From positions 1 through 6,334 of the forward strand of contig CAMWUU010000213.1 of assembly GCA_947177515.1 (NCBI GenBank): DNA of 6,334 nucleotides, written 5' to 3'. The notes below the pieces were generated by a model, which did not search any database, was not told the origin of the DNA, and saw only the letters and a program-made list of their open reading frames with translations. The position numbers and the translations under genes were made by a program. How positions within the stretch are numbered: position 1 is the stretch's first letter; every line of letters begins with the position of its first letter. This DNA is from an uncultured Lachnospiraceae bacterium. GTDB lineage: Bacteria > Bacillota > Clostridia > Lachnospirales > Lachnospiraceae. Shown in pieces: positions 1 to 5,800 of the stretch.

Positions 1-2
1 GT

Positions 3-668
3 GTGGGACTGCAAAAAATTGTGCAGGTAAACAATGGGGTGGATTTAGAAGAATTTGAACATTTTCGGGGAACATACCGGATTGCGGACAGGGATTTAGA
101 GGATGAGAAAATTTTTAAAGTGGTTTATACCGGTTCCATAAGAAAAGCAAACCACCTGGAAATATTAATTGGTTGTGCGGAACAATTAAAGAAAAAAGGA
201 TCAAATATTAAATTCCTGATCTGGGGGGACGGGGATTACAGGGAAAGCCTGATGAAAAAATGCGATTGCCTTGGTCTTAATAATATTGTGTTTAAAGGGC
301 GTGTTGAGAAAAAATATATCCCCTATATTGTAAGCAGGGCGGATGTCAACCTGATGCATGGGAAAATTACGGGTGTCCTCCGTTTTGGGATTAGCCTGAA
401 CAAACTTTTTGATTATCTGGCAGCCGGGCGACCAATTTTTTCCGACCTTGATACGGAATATGACCTGGTTGCCCCATATGGCTGCGGGGTTACGGTAAAG
501 AAGGATACAGCAGAGGAGATTGCAAATGGGTTGTACAGGATGGAAAAGCAGCCAAAGGATGTATTGCAGCAATATGGCAAAAATGCAGCAAAACTGGCAA
601 AAGAGTTTGATTACAAGAAGCTTTCCGATAAGATGGAAAAGCTTTTTTTGGAGGTATGCGCAAAGTGA
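3..668 (+). CDS. Glycosyltransferase family 4, C-terminal part (5' end outside window)
   Basis: This is the C-terminal, donor-binding half of a GT-B fold glycosyltransferase that probably adds one sugar to a lipid-linked glycan repeat unit at the inner face of the membrane. The frame is open to the window edge, so the GTG at position 3 is an internal codon, not a start. About 221 residues are visible, beginning with the GT4 hallmark NGVDLEEF (fragment residues 11-18). Then come YTGSIRKAN (42-50), the IWGDGD strand-loop (73-78) and the sugar-nucleotide segment FGISLNKLFDYLAAGRPI (128-145). This last segment is the variant seen in WbuB-like enzymes, with NKLFDY in place of the usual second Glu. 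The missing N-terminal half would be the acceptor domain. The stop overlaps the next gene by four bases, so the two are very likely co-transcribed. Donor and acceptor cannot be told from the sequence. Confidence 0.88.
   Translation: MGLQKIVQVNNGVDLEEFEHFRGTYRIADRDLEDEKIFKVVYTGSIRKANHLEILIGCAEQLKKKGSNIKFLIWGDGDYRESLMKKCDCLGLNNIVFKGRVEKKYIPYIVSRADVNLMHGKITGVLRFGISLNKLFDYLAAGRPIFSDLDTEYDLVAPYGCGVTVKKDTAEEIANGLYRMEKQPKDVLQQYGKNAAKLAKEFDYKKLSDKMEKLFLEVCAK
650..654 (+). promoter_or_regulatory. Ribosome binding site that decides the start of the UDP-sugar dehydrogenase
   Basis: GGAGG lies one base before the ATG at 656, which is too close to serve it, and ten bases before the in-frame GTG at 665. 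The GTG also makes a GTGA overlap with the stop of the upstream glycosyltransferase. I therefore prefer GTG 665 over ATG 656; the products differ by three residues. Confidence 0.6.
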
Positions 669-1978
669 AAGAATTGCTATTAAGGAAAATCGCTGAAAGA
701 TCCATAAAGGTCGGGGTGGTTGGTCTTGGCTACGTCGGTCTGCCGCTGGCCGTGGAAAAAGCGAAAGCGGGTTTTGTGACGGTGGGTTTTGATGTACAAA
801 AAGAAAAAGTAGATATGGTAAATATGGGGCATAACTACATTGGTGATGTGGTGGATAGCGACCTGAAAAACCTGGTGGAGCAGGGAATGTTTTTTGCCAC
901 TACGGATTTTGCTTTTGTCAGGGATATGGATTTTGTTGCGATCTGTGTCCCAACTCCGCTCGATGCGCATCAGCAGCCAGATATCAGTTATGTAAAAGCT
1001 TCGACGGAATCCATTTCGAAATATTTAAAGAAAAATACCATGGTTGTCTTAGAATCTACGACTTACCCGGGGACAACACAGGAGTTGGTTAAGCCGATTC
1101 TCGAGAAAGGATCGGGTCTTATATGCGGGGAAGATTTCTATCTTGGTTTTTCGCCGGAACGTGTGGATCCGGGCAATTTAATTTACAAAACAAAAAATAC
1201 GCCCAAAGTAGTGGGAGGCGTCGGGGAGGATGCGACAGCAGTGATTGCCGCAATGTACCGGGCGGTACTGGAAGGGGATGTTTATGAGGTTTCCTCCCCA
1301 GCCGTTGCGGAAATGGAGAAAATTCTGGAAAATACATACCGCAATGTAAATATCGGTCTGGTAAATGAGATGGCGGTTTTGTGTAACCGGATGGGAATTA
1401 ACCTTTGGGAAGTTGTGGATGCGGCAAGGACGAAGCCCTACGGCTTCCAGGCATTCTATCCAGGACCAGGCTTAGGAGGCCACTGCATTCCACTTGACCC
1501 GTACTATCTGTCATGGAAAGCAAGGGAATATGGTTTCCACACTTCCATGATCGAAAGCTCCATGATGATAAACGATCATATGCCGGAATATTGTGTGGAG
1601 CGTGCGGGCAAAATCCTGAACCGGTTTAAAAAGTCACTGAACGGTTCAAGAATCTTAATTCTTGGTGTAGCCTACAAACAGGATATTGACGATTACCGGG
1701 AAAGCCCGGCAATCCGTGTAATTGAGATATTGCGTCGCGAAGGAGCAGAAGTTGATTATTATGACCCATGGATCCCGGAATATAAAAGCCACAAAAGAAT
1801 TGTGCGGGGAAGGCAAAAGATCAGTCCGGAAATTGTCAGGGAATATGACCTTGTAATGGTAACAACCGCGCATAGTAATGTGGATTATGGGATGGTGCAG
1901 GAAAATGCACGGTTTGTTTTTGATACAAAAAATGTGATGAAGGGAATTTTAAAGCGGGAAAATATCGAAGTTTTATAA
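665..1978 (+). CDS. UDP-N-acetyl-D-hexosamine 6-dehydrogenase (WbpA/WecC-type)
   Basis: This cytoplasmic NAD-dependent enzyme oxidises C6 of a UDP-N-acetylhexosamine twice to give the uronic acid. With its neighbours the likely reaction is UDP-GlcNAc to UDP-GlcNAcA. From the GTG start it is 437 residues, normal for the family. Visible motifs are the Rossmann loop GLGYVGLP (residues 20-27), ICVPTPLD (93-100), ESTTYPGTT (130-138), SPERVDPGN (163-171), the ENTYRNVN helix (222-229) and PGPGLGGHCIPLDP (266-279) with catalytic Cys274. The C-terminal UDP-binding domain carries GVAYKQDIDDYRESPA (334-349). Arg in the ENTYRNVN helix, where UDP-glucose dehydrogenases have Lys, fits the WbpA/WecC branch rather than Ugd. 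No key residue is missing. UDP-ManNAc cannot be excluded as substrate, but WbpB- and WbpD-like genes downstream and the lack of a UDP-GlcNAc 2-epimerase here favour UDP-GlcNAc. Confidence 0.92.
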   Translation: MKELLLRKIAERSIKVGVVGLGYVGLPLAVEKAKAGFVTVGFDVQKEKVDMVNMGHNYIGDVVDSDLKNLVEQGMFFATTDFAFVRDMDFVAICVPTPLDAHQQPDISYVKASTESISKYLKKNTMVVLESTTYPGTTQELVKPILEKGSGLICGEDFYLGFSPERVDPGNLIYKTKNTPKVVGGVGEDATAVIAAMYRAVLEGDVYEVSSPAVAEMEKILENTYRNVNIGLVNEMAVLCNRMGINLWEVVDAARTKPYGFQAFYPGPGLGGHCIPLDPYYLSWKAREYGFHTSMIESSMMINDHMPEYCVERAGKILNRFKKSLNGSRILILGVAYKQDIDDYRESPAIRVIEILRREGAEVDYYDPWIPEYKSHKRIVRGRQKISPEIVREYDLVMVTTAHSNVDYGMVQENARFVFDTKNVMKGILKRENIEVL

Positions 1979-2005
1979 AAATTATGTCCGGAAAAGAGAA
2001 AAAAT

Positions 2006-2920
2006 ATGTTGTTGGGTGTAAGGGAAATAGAAGTTTTTTTAGATGGACTTGGCATGGAGTACAGGATATTGGGCAGCCGGAATGTGGAAGTGGATGGTTT
2101 TACATCTCTTGACCACATTGAGGAAAAGAAACTGACCTGGGTGAAAAACTGGGAGGACGGGGTACAGGAAAGCTTAAACTGTCGGAGTAATCTTATTGTG
2201 ATCTGTAAAGAAGGGGTGGATGAATTAAACAGGAATCACTGTTATTTTATATGCAGCGATCCTAAAATGTGTTTCTTTGAGATATTGGGAAGATTTTATT
2301 TTGAAAGGAATAGGGACAGGAAGATATCCGAACATGCTGTGATAAAAACAAAGCGGATAGGAAAAGGGATTTCGGTGGGGGAGTTCTCTTATATTGGGGA
2401 ATATGTGGAGATTGGAAAAAATGTTACGGTGGGAAACCATGTTACGATAACGGGGCGGGTGAAAATAGGATGCAATGTTGTAATTGCTGATGGAACTGTT
2501 CTTGGAAAATCCGGGTATGGGTATTATCTTGCGATGGATGGGCACAGAAAAAAAGTTCCACATTTTGGGGGACTGGTGATCGGGGATTATGTCGAAATTG
2601 GGGCAAACACCTGCATAGACTGTGGGACAATGGAGGATACAATAATAGGGGACTATACCAAAATAGACAACCTTTGTCATATTGGACACAATGCAAAAAT
2701 CGGCAGGGATGTTTTGATTGTCGCAGGCAGTATCCTATGCGGGAGCTGTGTGATCGGGGATGGGGCATATATCGCGCCTGGTGCGGTGATAAAGAACCAG
2801 ATTACGGTGGGAAAAAATGCATTTGTAGGATTACAGACTGCAGCAACTAGGGATGTGGGGGATGAAGTTAGCATTTTCGGTGTCCCGGGGCAGGAATTTA
2901 AGAGGAAATATAGTATTTAA
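2006..2920 (+). CDS. LpxD-like N-acyltransferase, left-handed beta-helix (first of two)
   Basis: This 304-residue protein resembles UDP-3-O-acylglucosamine N-acyltransferase (LpxD), which transfers an acyl group to the amino group of a UDP-amino sugar. Residues 1-105 form an alpha/beta domain like the LpxD uridine-binding region. From about 110 to 295 hexapeptide repeats ([IV]G-x4) build the trimeric beta-helix. The LpxD block GKSGYGY (167-173), then VPHFGGLVIGDYVEIGANTCID (184-205) and KIDNLCHIGHNAKIG (219-233), is clear. His228 aligns with the catalytic His of E. coli LpxD (QIAHNV), so the enzyme looks active. The C-terminal helices of E. coli LpxD are absent; the protein ends soon after a GVPG loop. 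The ribosome binding site is weak (GAAAAGAG at 1991-1998), and the gene starts 27 bases after the dehydrogenase stop. No lipid A gene is nearby, so a capsular or O-antigen-like UDP-amino sugar is the more likely acceptor. The acyl donor is unknown. Confidence 0.8.
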   Translation: MLLGVREIEVFLDGLGMEYRILGSRNVEVDGFTSLDHIEEKKLTWVKNWEDGVQESLNCRSNLIVICKEGVDELNRNHCYFICSDPKMCFFEILGRFYFERNRDRKISEHAVIKTKRIGKGISVGEFSYIGEYVEIGKNVTVGNHVTITGRVKIGCNVVIADGTVLGKSGYGYYLAMDGHRKKVPHFGGLVIGDYVEIGANTCIDCGTMEDTIIGDYTKIDNLCHIGHNAKIGRDVLIVAGSILCGSCVIGDGAYIAPGAVIKNQITVGKNAFVGLQTAATRDVGDEVSIFGVPGQEFKRKYSI

Positions 2921-2952
2921 AAACCGGGAAGTCCCTTCTGAAATTCGGGGAT

Positions 2953-3024
2953 ATGTTAGAAAAAATCAGAGTGGTATTATCGTGGGGAAGACTGCGGTAT
3001 GCAGGGAAGGGAACAGGAATATGA
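2953..3024 (+). other. Possible 23-codon leader ORF coupled to the oxidoreductase gene
   Basis: The 100-base gap between the first LpxD-like gene and the oxidoreductase contains ATG 2953, followed by 23 sense codons beginning MLEKIRVVLSWGRLRY and a TGA at 3022-3024. The stop shares an ATGA overlap with the ATG at 3021. A weak GGGG lies a few bases upstream of ATG 2953. I recognise no family. It could be a translated leader that couples expression, the decayed start of a lost gene, or chance. Confidence 0.2.
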
Positions 3025-4094
3025 AGTATGCGTTAATTGGCTGTGGAAGGATTTCAACAAATCATATTGAGGCGGCGCTGAATAACCGGCTTGAAATAGC
3101 GGCGGTCTGCGATGTGAAGCCGGAATGTATGGAATTGCTCCTTGCAAAGCATGGATTAAAAGAGGATACAAAAATTAAACGTTACACTGATTTCCGAAAA
3201 ATGTTAGAGGAAACCATGCCGGAGTTTGTCAGTATTGCCACGGAAAGCGGGATGCATGGGGAGATTGCTATGTACTGTATCCGCAGGGGGATCCATGTTA
3301 TTATCGAAAAACCGATGGCAATGTCACTGGCACAGGCGGATAAAATTATTGCGCTGGCAGAACAGTATCATGTAAAGGTAGCGGCCTGTCACCAAAACCG
3401 GTTTAATCTTGCCGTACAGGAAATGAGAATGGCATTGGAGGCGGGACGTTTTGGAAAAATTTCCCATGGAGCGGTTCACGTGCGTTGGAACAGAAGCAGG
3501 GATTATTATAGCCAGGCACCATGGCGCGGTACCTGGGAGCAGGACGGCGGGGCATTAATGAATCAATGTATCCATGGAATTGATCTTTTGCGCTGGATGA
3601 TGGGGGAAGTAGATAGCGTATATGGCGTGATAAGGCAGCAGTTCCATAACTATCTGGAAGCGGAGGATGTCGGACTGGCAGTGGTCACATTTAAGAATGG
3701 TGCGGTTGCGACAATTGAAGGCACAACAAATGTGTACCCAAAGAACCTGGAGGAAACCCTATACCTGTTCGGGGAGAAGGGAACCGTAAAACTGGGCGGA
3801 AAATCGACAAACCATATCGAGATATGGGATTTTGCGGACGAAACGGAAAATGACTGCAAAAAAAAGGGATTGGAGGAAACGACAAGGAATGTTTACGGGA
3901 ATGGGCATACCAGCCTATTTGCAGATATGGTTTCTGCCATCCGGGAGAACAGGAACCCGTATGTGGATGCATATGAGGGAAGAAGGGCGCTCGAACTGGT
4001 GCTGGCAATTTACAAAAGCCAGAAAATGGGGGAAGTGATCCGGTTTCCATTAACGGAATTTGCGAGTGCCGATATGGCGGGTGAGTTTGAATGA
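3021..4094 (+). CDS. Gfo/Idh/MocA-family sugar-nucleotide 3-dehydrogenase (WbpB/WlbA role)
   Basis: This cytoplasmic NAD(P)-dependent oxidoreductase has 357 residues, usual for the family. Its likely job is oxidation of C3 of UDP-GlcNAcA to the 3-keto sugar before transamination. The N-terminal Rossmann fold opens with ALIGCGRIS (4-12) and the AVCD strand end (28-31). IIEKPMA (94-100) carries the conserved Lys97. The C-terminal domain shows WRGTWEQDGGALMNQCIHGIDLL (168-190) with His185, the usual catalytic region. The frame stays open upstream to about 2853, but the Rossmann strand starts at ATG 3021 with AAGGGA at 3007-3012 before it, and the upstream part overlaps the previous gene, so I use 3021. 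The assignment to the WbpB step rests on the neighbouring WbpA- and WbpD-like genes. Family membership is sure; substrate is inferred. A GnnA-like role on UDP-GlcNAc itself is the main alternative. Confidence 0.85.
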   Translation: MKYALIGCGRISTNHIEAALNNRLEIAAVCDVKPECMELLLAKHGLKEDTKIKRYTDFRKMLEETMPEFVSIATESGMHGEIAMYCIRRGIHVIIEKPMAMSLAQADKIIALAEQYHVKVAACHQNRFNLAVQEMRMALEAGRFGKISHGAVHVRWNRSRDYYSQAPWRGTWEQDGGALMNQCIHGIDLLRWMMGEVDSVYGVIRQQFHNYLEAEDVGLAVVTFKNGAVATIEGTTNVYPKNLEETLYLFGEKGTVKLGGKSTNHIEIWDFADETENDCKKKGLEETTRNVYGNGHTSLFADMVSAIRENRNPYVDAYEGRRALELVLAIYKSQKMGEVIRFPLTEFASADMAGEFE

Positions 4095-4120
4095 ACAGGA
4101 CAGGAAAAAGGCGGGATGGA

Positions 4121-4702
4121 ATGGAAGAAAAGGCATATTACGTACACGAAAGCAGTTATATTGATGAAAATGTCCAGATCGGAAATGGCACAAAAATCTG
4201 GCATTTCTGCCATGTACAGTCAGGGGCAAAGATTGGAAAACGCTGCTGTCTTGGCCAGAATGTCAATATTGCGAATCATGTTGTGATTGGGGATGATGTA
4301 AAAATCCAGAATAATGTATCTGTGTATGAGGGGGTTGAATTGGAGGACGGTGTTTTTTGTGGACCTTCCTGCGTATTTACTAATGACCTTACCCCAAGGG
4401 CGAAATGGCCAAAAGGGAGGGAAAATTACAAAAGAACTCTTGTGCGGGAAGGGGCGAGTATTGGCGCAAATGCAACCATTGTTTGTGGCCATACCATAGG
4501 AAAATATGCGATGATTGCAGCGGGGGCAGTGGTAACGAAGGATGTGCCGGATTATACGCTGGTTGTGGGGGCACCGGGAAGAGCAGTGGGTTCTGTATGT
4601 GAATGTGGGAATTTGTTAAAAGAGGATAGGTATTGTAAAAATTGTAAAAAAGTGTTAAAGGAAATAAGACAAATATTGCCTGGGGGGGGCGGAAGAGTGT
4701 AG
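4121..4702 (+). CDS. WbpD/WlbB-like UDP-3-amino-sugar N-acetyltransferase with Cys-rich tail
   Basis: This hexapeptide-repeat acetyltransferase probably transfers acetate from acetyl-CoA to the 3-amino group of UDP-GlcNAc3NA. It is 193 residues from ATG 4121. It reads like WbpD: YYVHESSYID (6-15), IWHFCHVQSGAKIG (26-39), LGQNV (44-48), KIQNNVSVYEGVELEDGVFCGPS (61-83), FTNDLTPRA (86-94), GANATIVCGHTIGKYA (115-130) and the GAVVTKDVP turn (135-143). After the helix comes CEC-x9-CKNC (Cys160, 162, 172, 175), a zinc-ribbon-like tail, then a Gly-rich end encoded by a G8 run. ATG 4091 is an in-frame alternative that overlaps the upstream stop (ATGA), but ATG 4121 has AAGGCGG six bases before it and matches the family's N-terminus. 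It closes the WbpA-WbpB-WbpD set; the aminotransferase acting between WbpB and WbpD is not in view. Confidence 0.88.
   Translation: MEEKAYYVHESSYIDENVQIGNGTKIWHFCHVQSGAKIGKRCCLGQNVNIANHVVIGDDVKIQNNVSVYEGVELEDGVFCGPSCVFTNDLTPRAKWPKGRENYKRTLVREGASIGANATIVCGHTIGKYAMIAAGAVVTKDVPDYTLVVGAPGRAVGSVCECGNLLKEDRYCKNCKKVLKEIRQILPGGGGRV
4682..4689 (+). repeat. G8 homopolymer at the 3' end of the acetyltransferase gene
   Basis: Eight consecutive G encode part of the terminal Pro-Gly-Gly-Gly-Gly. Loss of one G would end the frame at TAA 4728-4730. Gain of one would extend it to TAG 4783-4785, eleven bases into the next gene. Either change alters only the tail after the Cys-rich motif, so the effect on enzyme activity is probably small. 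Confidence 0.6.
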
Positions 4703-4715
4703 TCATTTATTGGAA

Positions 4716-4737
4716 TCCCCGATTCGGTAATCAGGGA
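4716..4737 (+). other. Imperfect hairpin in the gap before the second LpxD-like gene
   Basis: TCCCCGATT and AATCAGGGA can pair around a CGGT loop with a single C-A mismatch. No U-tract follows, so it is not a convincing intrinsic terminator. It might stabilise or process the transcript, or be chance. Confidence 0.25.
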
Positions 4738-4764
4738 ATAAACACTGGTAAATACCATGAAAAA

Positions 4765-4769
4765 GGAGG
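4765..4769 (+). promoter_or_regulatory. Strong ribosome binding site fixing the start of the second LpxD-like gene
   Basis: AAAAGGAGGT contains a perfect GGAGG five bases before ATG 4775. An in-frame ATG at 4757 lies upstream of this motif, so using it would place the ribosome binding site inside the coding region. ATG 4775 is the better start. Confidence 0.8.
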
Positions 4770-4774
4770 TTGTT

Positions 4775-5698
4775 ATGCGTATTAGCGAATGCCTTTTGGA
4801 GTGTTTATCAGATTTAAGTTTCCAGGTTATCGGGGAAGAACCAGTGGAATCCCTTGGAATCCTGGAATCAACCTATCGTGGAAGTATATGTTCTTTTTTG
4901 GAGGATAAAAAATATATTCAAAAAATTCCGTCCAATGTACGTATGTTATTTCTTACAAAAGAAATGCTTGAAAATATGGAGATGGGGGAGCGGGGATATA
5001 TTGTTGTGGAGCAGCCAAGAAATACCTTTTTTCTGCTCCACAATGCGATGAAAAAGAATGGGAAGTATATTAGGAAGACTTTTCCAACAAAGATATCCAG
5101 GGAGGCAAAAATAAGTGAGTGGGCAAAGATTGCGGACAAAAACGTGATTATTCAAGCGGGGGTACGGATAGAGCCATTTGTGACTATTTATGAGAATACC
5201 GTAATCGAGGAAGAATGTGTGATCCGCTCCGGTGCCAAAATTGGCGGAATCGGATTTGAACAAAAGAGAATGGGGGATAGGATCTTTTTGGTGGAACATT
5301 TTGGTGGAACTATTCTAAAGAGAGGTGTGGAAGTACAAAATAATACTTGTATCGACCGGGCTATTTACCCATGGGATAATACGGTGATTGGGGAAGATAC
5401 AAAGATTGATAATCTGGTGCATATTGGTCATGCAGCAAAGCTGGGACGTGCCTGTATGGTGGTTGCCCAGTCCGGGGTTGGCGGAAGAGTTGTGATTGGG
5501 GATTATGTATGGATTGGGTTTGGCTGTATAATCCGGAATGGGATCATGATTGGCGATAAAGCCAGGATCAATATGGGAAGTGTGGTATCAAAAAGTGTTG
5601 CAAACGAAGAAAGTGTAACAGGGAATTTCGCCATCCCGCATGAAAAATTTATCCGCAATCTGAAAAGCATCAGCGGAAAAGGAAGTTTGGATATATAG
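4775..5698 (+). CDS. LpxD-like N-acyltransferase, left-handed beta-helix (second, divergent)
   Basis: This 307-residue protein belongs to the LpxD-like acyltransferases and probably N-acylates a UDP-amino sugar. Residues 1-100 form the N-terminal alpha/beta domain, including SICSFLEDKKYIQKI (37-51) and IVVEQPRNTFFLLHNA (76-91). Hexapeptide repeats run from about 106 to 290. The signature region reads GGIGFEQKR (157-165), HFGGTILKRGVEVQNNTCIDR (175-195) and KIDNLVHIGHAAKLG (210-224), with His219 at the LpxD catalytic position. It differs clearly from the first LpxD-like protein: GFEQKR replaces GYGYYL, and an inserted AIYPWD follows CIDR. It is therefore not a recent tandem copy and may use another acceptor or acyl donor. 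It starts 72 bases after the acetyltransferase stop with its own strong ribosome binding site. Family assignment is firm; substrate is unknown. Confidence 0.82.
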   Translation: MRISECLLECLSDLSFQVIGEEPVESLGILESTYRGSICSFLEDKKYIQKIPSNVRMLFLTKEMLENMEMGERGYIVVEQPRNTFFLLHNAMKKNGKYIRKTFPTKISREAKISEWAKIADKNVIIQAGVRIEPFVTIYENTVIEEECVIRSGAKIGGIGFEQKRMGDRIFLVEHFGGTILKRGVEVQNNTCIDRAIYPWDNTVIGEDTKIDNLVHIGHAAKLGRACMVVAQSGVGGRVVIGDYVWIGFGCIIRNGIMIGDKARINMGSVVSKSVANEESVTGNFAIPHEKFIRNLKSISGKGSLDI

Positions 5699-5800
5699 GT
5701 TTGGAAATATAGAAAGGAAACAGGGGAATATCGGATTTAGCAGGGGAAGGTTTCGATAAAATGATATAAAGCCTTCCATAGCTGTGGAATGGGAGGAAAA

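Noticed and set aside
3..5. GTG at the window edge as the glycosyltransferase start
   Set aside because: The GT4 NGVD motif follows within a dozen residues, so the whole acceptor domain is missing and must lie upstream of the window.
2853..3020. N-terminal extension of the oxidoreductase frame upstream of ATG 3021
   Set aside because: It overlaps the end of the first LpxD-like gene, has no family resemblance, and the Rossmann strand begins directly at ATG 3021 with its own ribosome binding site.
4757..4774. ATG 4757 as start of the second LpxD-like gene
   Set aside because: It lies upstream of the perfect AAGGAGG motif that serves ATG 4775 and would add six residues encoded by the binding site itself.
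5721..5748. Direct repeat CAGGGGAA at 5721 and 5741 as an operator
   Set aside because: Eight-base purine-rich words recur by chance in this G-rich strand, and there is no promoter nearby to give it meaning.
201..5779. Open frames on the minus strand across the whole window
   Set aside because: They lie opposite genes with clear family motifs, show no recognisable domains and no consistent ribosome binding sites.
5774..5789. Inverted repeat TTCCATAGCTGTGGAA as a terminator before the deacetylase
   Set aside because: The stem is only about six pairs, no U-tract follows, and it sits immediately before the ribosome binding site.
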